Positions 29,184-62,168 of a DNA stretch of 64,000 nucleotides are shown here, piece by piece. Source of the stretch: Gymnorhina tibicen (lineage: Eukaryota > Chordata > Aves > Passeriformes > Artamidae); contig VXAZ01009309.1 in assembly GCA_013399875.1 (NCBI GenBank), positions 2,662,469-2,726,468 on the forward strand, read 5' to 3'. Position numbers and translations under genes: made by a program. A model generated the notes under the pieces. It saw nothing but the letters and a program-made list of their open reading frames with translations, was not told the origin of the DNA and did no database searches. Numbering within the stretch: position 1 is the stretch's first letter; each line of letters opens with the position of its first letter.

Positions 29184-32100
29184 CTGAGACAACACAGGTA
29201 CAAGTCAGTTCCCTTTCTCACAATACACGCGGCACTTAAGCAACTTTCATTTTAGAAACAAAATCACTTAAACAATTTGAAGTGGAAAATATCTCCCTTT
29301 TCCTCAGGGCATGTAAGAAACTGACACACTCCATTATATTTCTTTAAAAAGTGTAAGGCTTTGTGGCATCAATGCACATTATTTAACAATTCTACTAACA
29401 AATATATCCAAGTAAGACTAATTAAACACAGTTCAGACCTGTACTAGTGTCAAACCCTCCAATGGTATCCCACTGTTACACTTCCCAGAAATATGCACCA
29501 CAGAGAGGACAGCAACCAGCCTGGAACAGAGCCTGCAGCACCATGCCCTGCTCAATTTAATTACGAAGAGTTCAGAAGTCATTATCTAACTCCAATTCTG
29601 TTAGAGATGATCTTCAGCCCTGATGCACTGGCACTCCATGTGAATGGACCTTTTCACAGGTAAGATGAGAAGCACCCCAGGGAGGAGTTCATCAGATGTT
29701 ATCACCCTCAACAGTCCACTTTTGGTTTAACCAAGAAAACATTGTGTGGCACAGTATTGTTATTTATTTTGAGAAAGGCAACTGGAGCTTCATCACAAAT
29801 ATTGTCTCTTCTAGATGAATGCTGCATAGCAAAACTCAGTTTAAGGGCAGAAAAACAATCAGCTACCCCCACCTATCAACAACCATTTTCACTTTAACAC
29901 CGGTGGGACTTTGGCACAGTATCAGGGTTACAGCTGCATTTCAGGGTGGAAAGGACACACTCGGAAGTAATCCAACTCCAAAGGATACCAGTCAGGAATC
30001 TGGTACGCAGGAAGTTCAATAAATTCATCAGGGTGTCTTTTTCAATTTTAGCACCCCTTAACAATCTGGGGAGAATGGAGGCTGGAAAAACCAGAGGAAT
30101 TCATCAATACTTGTCCAGTGGAGCTCAGTGAAGCCTTAGCAACATGTGATAATCTTGTTTTCTCATAGTACATAACAAATATTGTTTATAATATGCAGAG
30201 TGAAGTAACCACAGCAATGGTTCCATACCAGATGCACTTCTGTTTATAAAAGAAAAGAGCTGTACAATTCTTATTTGGAGTTCTTCAACGATTCAGCATC
30301 TTGTCAGTAAGAGTAATAAAATGGGAAGCCAGAAAAGTCAGATGTTTGTAATCAGGACAAAATTGTAATAGTTATAGAGAAGTTCAAATGCAAAGCACTT
30401 CTAGTTTCTAGTTATCAAAAACACTACATGTATTTCATAAAGATTTATACCTAAAAATTCCAATAGAAAGCACGCTGGCAGTACCACAGCACACAGACTT
30501 TACTGGACATCAGCACAACTTCTCCTAAGGAAAAATCTCTCCAACAGCCCTGTGTACAATCCAGGTCCCTCTTTCAGAGTCAAGACAGACTCTCAGTTTC
30601 TTCCCTATACCCACATATTCCATAGCCATATCTTCAGTTAAGACTCCACAAATTTGTGTTTTATTAAGATGGGAAGGACAACGCAAACCAGACTTGAACA
30701 GAAGCATTAGAGCTCCGTCACTTTCATGCGCTACTCCCATGTGACTTCACCATTCTTTTTAAAGCACAGCTGCTGAATTCCATCAAGGAATGCTTACAAA
30801 AAAGGTTTTAGGACTTTGCAATCTTTTCTCCTGTTACAATCTCGAGGTGAAGGTTTTCCAGCTGGCCATGCTTACCAGCCTTGCTGCCAACCACGTTTCC
30901 AGGAAACCCTGCCTGAACACCCATCCCACTTTCCAAATGCTTAAGGAACCTCTGGCTGTTCTGGGCACCCCCATTTCTTTTTCATTGTGTTCTTTCTTGT
31001 ATTAAGCAGACTTTAAAAACTCCTTTCTCTCCTCCAAATAAACTCATGGGTTTTCTGCAACATACTTTGGACTGGGGAGGAAAAAAGCTAATTAAACCAT
31101 CTGCCAAGGCAGTTATGTCCTGGAAAGCACAAACTTCACTGAACAAAATACTGGTATCTACTAAATAGTTCTGTTTTTCATAGAAAAGTTGTTTCTGAAA
31201 CTAAGTTAAGCACAAAAGCCAACTTAAATACCCACTTCCAAATGTCTAATGTGGACTTTACTCCTTGCAGTGTCTCATTAAAAAAATCCCAATACTTTGC
31301 CATATTTTTGTAACAGCTGGTACCAGTAATCAGCTAATTAAAATAAGTGTAAAGTCCTACTTTAAGGCAGAACTTGCAATTCCTCTAACAGGATCTTTGA
31401 TGGTGCATGACAGAGGTTCAATATGAGGGACCAGCTTCCTCAGAAGCAAAGTTAATATTAACAGACTGCACACAGTAGTAAAAGCAAGCAAGATTCGAGG
31501 AACTGAGTCCAAATAAAATGAACGTGCCCACGTCAGGTAATTTAAACAGAAGATAACTCAGTGCTACTGACCCTCCCTTGTGCCTCGTCCAGGATTAACA
31601 GAAATGCTGATTTTAAGGAATTTAGAAATAACTACTCAAGTTAAGAGCAATCCATCTCTGCTTTATCTAGTTTGGAAATTCCTAACTTTCAGGCGGTGTA
31701 TTAATTGATAAAGCAGAGCAGCCTGCTAAACATTACCAGGAATAACAATTGCAGAAGGTGTTTCCAGGTGTACCAAAAAAACATTGCCAAAGAGGAAAAA
31801 AAAGATTAAAACCCTCTAGACAAGGCCATAAAAATAATTACACCTGATGAGCTCTATAGCTTCGTCTATAAAGAGAGAATTTCTTTGATGGGACTTAGTT
31901 ATTAATTTAATCCTATGTAAAAAAATTACTCTTAAACAGAATAAGTATGCCCCCAAAGAAGGTTACAGAGGACTAATATTAACTCTCATCCTGACACACG
32001 AGCCAAACAATAAATAATATGTTCACATACACAGATTCCTAACAAGAACAAAGTGACAAAAAAACCCACTGCAATCTCAAATACAGGAACAGCTGGAAAA

Positions 32101-33150
32101 TGAGATTTGCAGCTTTAAAACCAGCAACTACTTCTTCAGTTTTATCTTACACAGACAGCTGCACATCTGCACTCATGTGGGTGACAGATTGAACACATTC
32201 TACATCATTCAAGCTCCGGACAGATTCCTACCGGGCTCTTCCTAAACAGCAACCAGAGCTACAAATGTTATTCTGTTAAAATGTAGCAACAGGACAAGGG
32301 GGAATAGCTTTAAACTGGCAGAGGGCAGGTTTAATGAACTCAAGAAGAAATCCTTCCCTGTGACGGTGGGGAGGCCCTGGCACGGGTGCCCGGAGAAGCT
32401 GTGGCTGCCCCTGGATCCCTGGCAGTGTCCAAGGCCAGGTTGGACGGGGCTTGGAGCAACCTGGAACAGTGGAAGGCGTCCCTGCTCATGGCAGGGGTGG
32501 GACGAGATGATCTTGAAGGTCCCTTCCAACCCAAACCAGCCTGCGACTCCATGAAAACAGCTCTTTGGGAATCAAAAGCACAGAGCATTCCCGTTTGTTT
32601 TGAAAGGAGCCCGACTACCAGTTCTTTACCCCAGCAGCTCCCGAGGCTTTCAGGCAGCTGCACTCCTGAGTCAGCACCAGTTGCACAGACCTGTGGCACC
32701 TGACAGCTCGGAAAAACAACCCTGACCCGGGACCAGCGCCGTGGGCTGTCAAAGGGAATACGTGATAGCCAGCATCAGACCGTCCTTTCTCCCTCCCGCA
32801 CCCCACGGAACAACCTGCGGACCCCCGCAGCGTGTCCCTGTCCCACCGCCCCACTCGAAACCACCCGGAGCAACCCAAATCCTGCGGGAAAACCCCCGGG
32901 CAGCGCGGCCCCGCGACTGCGGCAGCGCCTTTGCCCCTCCTTGCGGCATCACACCCCGCCCCAACCGGGCCCGGGGGCCGGGCCCGGGGCTGCGGGACCC
33001 GCCGGCTCCCTGCGCTGCGACAGCCCCGAGGCCCACACTGAGCCACGGCGGGGTGGGCACCGGGGACGCCGGGGCCCACACCTCAGGCCCGGCGCTCCTC
33101 ACGCAGCCCACCCGGTTTCCGCGGCCCTCCTTCCGGGCGCGCCCCGCGGT
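29184..33150 (-). other. SEC16A intron 1 (approximate)
   Basis: The intron runs from the leader part of the giant exon to the CpG-island promoter. It is AT-rich, with no open frame showing protein-family character and no recognised RNA gene. One CR1 tail lies at its promoter-proximal end. The upstream border is set only by the CpG island, because the noncoding first exon cannot be delimited. Confidence 0.65.
32340..32552 (+). repeat. CR1 LINE 3' tail in SEC16A intron 1
   Basis: This is a plus-oriented CR1 end. It has ccggagaagctgtggctgcc, then the ggccaggttggacgggg and cttggagcaacctgga blocks, then tgatcttgaaggtcccttcc, and closes at about 32552. It includes somewhat more upstream CR1 sequence than the copies in INPP5E. 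Confidence 0.87.
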
Positions 33151-33620
33151 ACCTGGCAGCCCCCGCCAGCCGAGGCCCCTCAGCAGCGGGCGCGGGCGCC
33201 GCCGCCCCTCACGGCCCCAGCACCGGCCGCCANACGTGTCACGGCGCGGCGCGCGATGACGTCACGGCGGCGCGCGCACCCGGCTATGTTGCCGTCCCGT
33301 GGCCCCTTGGAGAGAAACGGGGGCGGGACGGGCCGCGGGTTCGAATCCCGGCTGGGGCGGCTGCGCGGCTCAACGTCACGGGTTCGAGTCCCGTTCGGGC
33401 CGCCTCGTCCCGGTGCCTCTCCGGTGCCGCCGCGGTCTCGCTTCCAGGCCAGGGCGCGGCGGAGCGTGGCCCCGTTGCGGATCCCGTGGAGATCTCGGTC
33501 CCCTTGCGTGCCCGGTGCGGGTGCAGTGGCGCGGGCGGCCGCCAGGGCGGGACAAAGTTCCGCCGGTCCGGTGCCGGTCCGGGGGGAGCCGCTGCCCATC
33601 GCGGGTCAGGGGCTGTCCCG
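32860..33620 (-). promoter_or_regulatory. SEC16A CpG-island promoter with consensus CRE
   Basis: This is a very CpG-dense block of about 750 bases upstream of SEC16A. A perfect palindromic CREB/ATF site, TGACGTCA, lies at 33257-33264, flanked by GGCGCG runs, and a half site (ACGTCA) lies near 33373. The noncoding first exon probably begins near 33150-33240. A single N at 33233 marks a possible collapsed gap. No TATA box is visible. Confidence 0.75.
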
Positions 33621-33789
33621 AGCTGCTGGAACTGAAAAACCCTGCGTATAGACAAAGAGGGAAATGGGATATTGTCTCAAAGAAAAAGCTGTGACCCGCT
33701 GCAGATCACGGTCCTCTCCTGCACGTTCGTGGGGGTTTAATTAGGAAAGGCACATTAATTGGGGAAGGCTGCAGTGCACGTGTCCAGAA

Positions 33790-34190
33790 GCATCAGAATC
33801 AGAAACGAATCCTAGAAGCCTTAAGGCTGAAAAAGCCCTCTAAGATCGCCGAGTACCGTGTTCACCACTAAACCCCGTCCCCTAGTGCCTTTTGAACACT
33901 CCGGGGATGGCGATTCCAGCACCGTTCCAATGCTTAACCACCCTTTCCATGATGAAATTTTCCCAGATATCCAATCTAACCCTCCCCTGGCACAACTCGA
34001 GGCCGTTTCCTCTCATCCTGTCCCTTGTTCCCTGGGAGCACAGCCCGAACCTCACCTGTGTCCCACCCTCCTGCCAGGGAGTTGTGGAGAGGGAGAAGGT
34101 CCCTCCTGAGCCTCCTTTTCTCCAGGCTGAGCTCCCTCAGCCGCTCCTGGTGCTCCAGACCCTTCATCAGCTGCGTGGCTCTCCGAGTTG
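33790..34190 (-). repeat. CR1 LINE 3' fragment in the SEC16A-NOTCH1 intergenic region
   Basis: This is a longer minus-oriented CR1 piece of a different subfamily. Complement-strand blocks include a ctctaagatc-type segment, gaacactccggggatgg, and the more 5' ctcagccgctcctggtgctc. It resembles the copy at 52773-53005 more than the other copies. Confidence 0.82.
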
Positions 34191-34960
34191 CCAGCTCTTA
34201 TTTTACACAAACACGAAGCTTTTTTTAAGGGGGTGACCCCCCACCCTGTTCCAGCACCAGAAGAATGTCTGTCACTCACCGGCGTGGCCCCCACGCACCC
34301 AACAACAAGCCTCGGAGAGGAAAATACAACGACCTAAACAAACATCTTAATCGAGGGTCATTATCAGTGCCAGAGCTGTTCCTGCACGCTTGATCGTTAA
34401 AGCAGGGGAATATCCTCAAAGCCCCGTCCAGGCAGGGGAAGCAGCACTTTGATGCTGGTGTGGGAACCAGAGGCAGCGCCGTGATTTTTAAGTGCCTTTC
34501 ATCTCCCTCTTTTGTAGGAACATTCTTATAAACCAGCTTGTCAAATACAATTTCCCTGCGCAGGCATGAGTTGCAGATAAAGCCCTGGTTCTCCCTTGAT
34601 ATTTCCCCCAACAGGTGTAATCTGAGGAAACACGATTTTAATTAGCCTGATTGGCTTTTTGTGTGCTAAATACCATCAACGGCTCACATCTGTGTCTATA
34701 GTTAGGTATTTATGTTATATATTTAATCCTCTCACAAGCGGGTGCACAACGCAAACACCAACAACGGGATCTCGCCTTTGCTGTTCTCCTGATAAATATG
34801 TGATTATAAAGAATTGCCACATTAAAGCATTCAATCCCTTTTCCCCCTGAAGTTCTCTAGCTGGTTTGCTGTACTCAGCAGTAGTTCTGGACTTGAGGGA
34901 CCCATTGTGAATGAAAACCTTTGCCAGTGAGGACAGCGTGCGTCCTTCTCTCCTGCTCCA

Positions 34961-35118
34961 TAGAATCACAGAATGGTTTGGAAGGGACCTTAAAAATCAT
35001 CAAATTCCACCCCCCTGCCAAAGGCAGGGACACCTTCCACTATCCCAGGCTGCTCCAAGCCCCGTCCAGCCTGGCCTGGGACACTCAGGGATGGTGCAGC
35101 CACAGCTTCTCTCTCCCT
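34961..35118 (-). repeat. CR1 LINE 3' tail in the intergenic region
   Basis: This is a minus-oriented tail beginning atagaatcacagaatggttt and containing the complement of the catggcaggg-type and cttggagcagcctgggata blocks. It ends at cagccacagcttctct. Confidence 0.88.
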
Positions 35119-37601
35119 CAGCTCACCTGGGACACAACACAATCGATACTGACCTTTTTCTGGTTATTTATTCAGTCTTTGGGTCACACACAACCAGAAA
35201 CATAACCTTGCCCCACGAGCTTGAAAAGGATCATTCTCTGAGTTTAGAAACAGGGAAAATGGCTAAAGGAGATTTTCTGTATCCCTTACCCGTATTTGCC
35301 ATCTTGTTGGCCAGCTGGACAAGCTGAGTTTTATTTATTTACTCATTCACTTCCTGTGATTATTCAGACTACCCCAGCCACGTTAACCCCTGTGTGATCT
35401 GAGTGAGGCTAAACCCGAGATGAATTTGGCTCCTTCGGTACATTCTTCAGGGGCTGATTTCAGCTGCAGCAACAATTCCTCGGTCAGGGTTGGAGCAGCT
35501 GCGAGCGACTTTCTGAGCAAACACCGACAGCCTGGAGGGAGAAGCAATACAGAGTAGCAGTTTCTAAACGTCCCATCTAATTGAGCAGGAATAATGAAAA
35601 CAACGAGTGAAAAAAACAAGCCCTCCAGCGTGTAAACACATAGTTCAGGTGCAGGGATTCCTCAGAGCACCAACATACGTGCCACGGCAATAGCCGGTGC
35701 TAATCTCGTTTTACGTGAACACTCCCGAGCCCTTCCCTCGGCGTGGGATGTGATTTTAGTGCTTCTCGGCCTTTTTCGCCTGGAATGCTGAAACAGCCAC
35801 GCTTTGCCAGGGATCCATTCACTCCTCAGCATCTTCTGGTGGTGGTGGGAGAGCTCGAAATCCAGCTCCCAAAAATCCCTGCCCGCGCGAGGTGAGGATG
35901 AGCTGGTGATGGGACAGCGTGGGTCGGGTGGTGTGGGAGGACAAATTCTTCTGGGCAGGGAGTTGGTGGGAATGCCTCAAGTGTGAAAGGACAGTTTGGG
36001 GTAATTTCTCTTGCTTCTCGTTTAACTTTGCCTCGATCCCAGCTGGATCTGTGACACCACAATCGTCTCATGTACCCACGAGTTTGTTGGTCACCAGATG
36101 ATGCCTCCACAAATGTAAATCATTTTGGGGCTAAACACTTAAAACCTAGATTTTTGCATCCTTACTCCTCTGCTGCTTAGAAAACCTTAACCGACTTCTA
36201 GTCTGAATTACCTTGTGGCCAAATAATTAGTATCTATTCATTTGCTTCTTTCCATGGTATTTAGCCCCCTCTTCCCTCATCCTGTCCCTCTGGCCATTCC
36301 TCATGGAAAATCCCATGCTTCGCAGCCCCTCTTGTTAAACGAGCCACATGTGCTGCCTCTTGCAACGTCGCGTTGTTTCCCGTGTCCTCATAAACCCTCT
36401 TTTTAATCTATTCCAGGCCAAATTTCTGCCTTGCCCACGAGTGACCTGGCTGCAGGATGCCGGACGCAGGGCAGGAGAGGTTTCTTTTAACGCGCTCCTC
36501 GCTTCGGGACGAGCCTCTCCCGGCCCCGCTGGCAGCACTGGAGCCATGCTGGGATGGGGAGGTGTGGGAGAAGCCCGGGCTGCGTGGGATTCACGAGCAG
36601 CCCGTGTGTGAGTCACGCTGGAGGCAGACACGCTCCGTTTAGAGCATTCCAGGCGGGATGCAGCCAGACACAGGCATGGGGAGAAGGCACATCCCGGGGA
36701 GCCCATCTCCCGGCGTGTCCCTCCGGGTGCCGAGATCCTCGCTGGTGGCACGTTTTGCAGGGGGAAGAGGGGGTTTGTCCTCGGTTAAAACACCCCTTTT
36801 CCACAGGGTTGGATGTTCCCTTTCCTGGAATGTCACCTCCCTGACCTCCAAACACGGCACCAGGAGCTGACCAGTTGGACAGCAAGGGTTTGGTGGCCGT
36901 GGATCTGCCTGGGGCTGGACACCGGGCCCGTGCACACACAAACCCTCTCCCTCCCCAGCCATGGAGTGGAAAATACCAGCATTCCAGGCTTATGTGATTT
37001 GGGAGGAGGTCAATGGCTCCGCTATTTATATCCAGTTATTTGGGGACTTTGCAGCTGCATTTGCACTGCAGAGTCCCTGTGGGGTAGAGAAAGGATTAAG
37101 TTAAATTAAAATAAATTAAATTACCTTAAAAAATCTTGAGTACAGCAAGGACAGCAAACATTTCTGGGTGGTGTTTGTGCCCGGAGTGACACAAGTAAAA
37201 CTGTCCCTCTGGTGCTGCTGTTCCTGGTTTTTTTTTTGAAGCTGCATGAGGGACATTCTTTAAAACAATTTTTCCATGTTTCCCTTTTTAGATCTTGACC
37301 CGATGGCCTGAGGATATCAGAGCACCCACAGCAGGGAAAGAGCTACCTGGGCAGACCCCCTCCTGCCTTGCTCAGGGTGTCTCAAGTCAGTGAGAGTTTA
37401 GCAGAAATTAAAGAGAAATTGTCATTGTCCAAAGCTCTTCTCTGAGTTTTTAGGCAGAGAACAAGATGCTGGGGGAGCTCCAGCCCTCTCTGCAAGAAGC
37501 AGCCCTGAAAAGGCAGCAGGTGTCAAATCCAGGATTCCATTGACCCACAACAAAACCACCAAGTTCCAGTTTTAGTAAAATCTAGATGCCCAGAAGCATC
37601 A

Positions 37602-37607
37602 TTTATT
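37602..37607 (-). terminator. NOTCH1 polyadenylation hexamer AATAAA
   Basis: The transcript reads gcAATAAAtg here (plus strand tttatt). No closer canonical hexamer follows on the minus strand for several hundred bases. Cleavage is therefore expected near 37585. Confidence 0.6.
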
Positions 37608-38132
37608 GCAAATCAGTTAACCAAAAAAAATACATCATTTTTGCAAACTACAACTTTGCATGTACATAACTTTATTACAGAAGATATCTTTTCTTAAACT
37701 ACACTCTAGTTTATAAAACATAGGAAGATTCAACACCACGTGATGTTTTTATCACTCATATTAGGCGTGTCACAATAACAATGGTCTGAAATGTTAACTA
37801 AGATGAGTGCTCAGCAAGGCGCTGTGCCTTGAGAAATATCCATTTTATTTGGTGTTCTAATAGGAAGGAATGAGGAAAAGGAACCCTTTCCTTAGGTTTT
37901 CTTGATTAACTGCTCTCTATCTGCCTGTCCCACACACATTATCTAGTCTTAGGGTGTCTGCTTGCTTTTGCACCCGAGTGAGTGATATTCCAACACCTCT
38001 ATAAGGTGATATATTTATGATATATTTAAGACTCGCTCATTTAGATTTTTGAAACAAAATCCACCTTTTCTCGAAAACAAAAAAAAAAGACCAAAAAAAA
38101 CCCCCAAAAAACCAAAAAAAAAAAAAAAAAAA

Positions 38133-38187
38133 NNNNNNNNNNNNNNNNNNNNNNNNNNNNNNNNNNNNNNNNNNNNNNNNNNNNNNN
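38133..38187. other. Assembly gap of 55 N in the NOTCH1 3'UTR
   Basis: The gap directly follows an A-rich low-complexity run at about 38080-38132. Homopolymer sequence probably stopped the assembly. Confidence 0.95.
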
Positions 38188-38450
38188 AAGATATTTACAA
38201 ACATTAAATCTGCCACAGGCTTATACGCTATTTTACACGATACACAGAAAGAGTGCACATCAGTATAAAAAAAGATGCATCACTCCAGGCTAACGTCGCA
38301 GAACAAAATGTTAAAACGTCTCACAGCACAGCTGTGCTGGCCCCCTTCGCCCTCCGGTTTGGCCAGTCCAGCCTCCCCCCAAAAACCAGCAGCGCACCCA
38401 GGGAGGGCTCTGCCAGAGGGGCTGGGGCCGGGCGAGCACGGGGGGTGGGG

Positions 38451-38458
38451 TGGCAGTG
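38451..38458 (-). promoter_or_regulatory. miR-34/449 family site (8-mer) in NOTCH1 3'UTR
   Basis: The transcript strand reads CACTGCCA, a perfect 8-mer match to the miR-34/449 seed. Mammalian NOTCH1 3'UTRs also carry two miR-34 sites that have been shown to be functional. Confidence 0.6.
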
Positions 38459-38973
38459 TGATAACGCTCCGTAATCTCACTCAGGGGTGTCTGCACGACC
38501 AGGCGCACCTTCTTTTTTAAAAAAAAAATAGGCAGGCCGTCCTTAAAATAAGGACGCGGTTTTACAAAGTTTATATTGGCGTTTGTTCCTTAAAACGGTT
38601 ACTCAAAGGCGAACACGAAAACGAAACAAAATTAAAAAAAAAAAAACCAAAAAACAAAAAACAACAAACCGGTAAAGATATTCAAAGTAAAATTAAGTCT
38701 CCTTTGTGAATATACTCCGCGGTCATGGGCTTGCTCTCTTGGAAGTTTGGCAAATATACTTCTTTTTGATGGGGGACAGTATTCATGTTTTGTAGTTCGG
38801 TTTTTTTTTTTTTTTTTTAGCTTAGAAACTCTTCTTACAGGTCTATAATCCTGATTTTCTTTTTCTTTTTTTTTTTTAGATCATAAAAATCATTTAAATA
38901 TATATATTTTTATATATATATAAAAACAAGAGAGAACGAAAATTTCTATTATCAAGGCAAATGTACAACTATA

Positions 38974-38981
38974 TAATACTG
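38974..38981 (-). promoter_or_regulatory. miR-200bc/429 family site (8-mer) in NOTCH1 3'UTR
   Basis: The transcript reads CAGTATTA, an 8-mer seed match for the miR-200b/c/429 family. It lies in an AU-rich context that usually favours access. A single seed match is weak evidence by itself. Confidence 0.4.
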
Positions 38982-39365
38982 AAATTTAAACAAAGATTCA
39001 TGAGTGGTACCATAAAATGTCCTCTCATATAATAGCAAAGGAAACATTTTAAAGTACATTTAAAAAATTTGTCCATACTTAAAATTTTTTTCCCCTTAAG
39101 GAGTGGTATTTTTAGTCAATTTTTCCTACCCCTCTTCTTTCTCACCTCTCTTTCTGAGTTGAAAGAGAAAAAAAAAATAAATTAATGGCATTTCAGAATC
39201 ACAAATCGTTGCTTATAGCTTTACATAAACATTTCCTCTCAAATCAAACACAGTGAACCCCCCCAAACAAAAGAGAACGTCCTATAAAAACCTAATTTGT
39301 TGCTTTCTCGAAACACGACTGGTGTCCCACATTGAGTTCTTAACAATAGAACATATAAATAAAAA

Positions 39366-39372
39366 GGCAGTG
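39366..39372 (-). promoter_or_regulatory. miR-34/449 family site (7-mer) in NOTCH1 3'UTR
   Basis: The transcript strand reads AACACTGCCT, a 7mer-m8 match to the miR-34/449 seed with extra pairing potential just upstream. It is the second such site in the UTR, about 0.9 kb nearer the stop codon. Confidence 0.55.
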
Positions 39373-39436
39373 TTCTCATGTAAAATAAAAAGTACATAAA
39401 TAAATACTAAAAAAAAAAAAAAAAGGAATTAATTTG

Positions 39437-39480
39437 TTTTTTTTTTTTTTTTTTTTTTTCTTTTTTTTTTTTTCTTTTTT
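39437..39480. repeat. Poly-T tract in NOTCH1 3'UTR
   Basis: This run of 44 bases is nearly all T on the plus strand, with two interrupting C (A in the transcript). Another A run lies at 39411-39424. It is low-complexity sequence where base calls and length may be unreliable. Confidence 0.9.
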
Positions 39481-39604
39481 ATAAAAACATCTTTAAAAAG
39501 GATCCTTTAATAAAAGCATCCAACGTCCTTTTTAAAAAAAAAAAAAAAAAAAAGATCTCCCTCGAGCTTCTGGCTCCCAGTGAGCGTCTCTGAAACACCT
39601 CCTT

Positions 39605-62168
<22,564 letters not shown>

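Larger units (their letters stand above)
33650..37584. other. Intergenic region between NOTCH1 3' end and SEC16A promoter
   Basis: Apart from the two CR1 fragments at 33790-34190 and 34961-35118, no coding gene is supported. Open frames up to about 140 residues occur on both strands but lack family resemblance and exon structure. An AT-rich patch at 34616-34860 stands out in composition. A noncoding transcript lies at the equivalent place in human, but its presence here cannot be read from sequence. Confidence 0.65.
37585..39604 (-). other. NOTCH1: NOTCH1 3'UTR
   Basis: About 2 kb follow the TGA at 39605-39607. The UTR contains A/T homopolymer runs (plus-strand poly-T at 39437-39480, poly-A near 38640), an AT-repeat stretch at about 38895-38930, a 55-N gap at 38133-38187, two miR-34 family matches and one miR-200 family match. 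The distal polyadenylation hexamer at 37602-37607 sets the end. Confidence 0.75.

Noticed and set aside
33301..33402. Possible tRNA gene ending in a good T-arm
   Set aside because: The acceptor strands pair at only about five of seven positions, the length is about 102, and no D-arm, anticodon arm or A-box can be placed. It is kept only as a B-box observation.
32941..33651. 236-residue plus-strand ORF in the SEC16A CpG island
   Set aside because: It is Arg/Pro/Ala-rich translation of CpG-island sequence, and it includes an undefined base.
36256..36320. Possible further CR1 fragment (cctcttccctcatcctgtccc)
   Set aside because: There is only a short resemblance to the more 5' part of the CR1 copy at 33790-34190, too brief to call.
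35826..36939. Cluster of short ORFs on both strands suggesting an intergenic gene
   Set aside because: The frames are GC-driven and overlap on opposite strands. They lack consistent splice sites or any recognisable domain.
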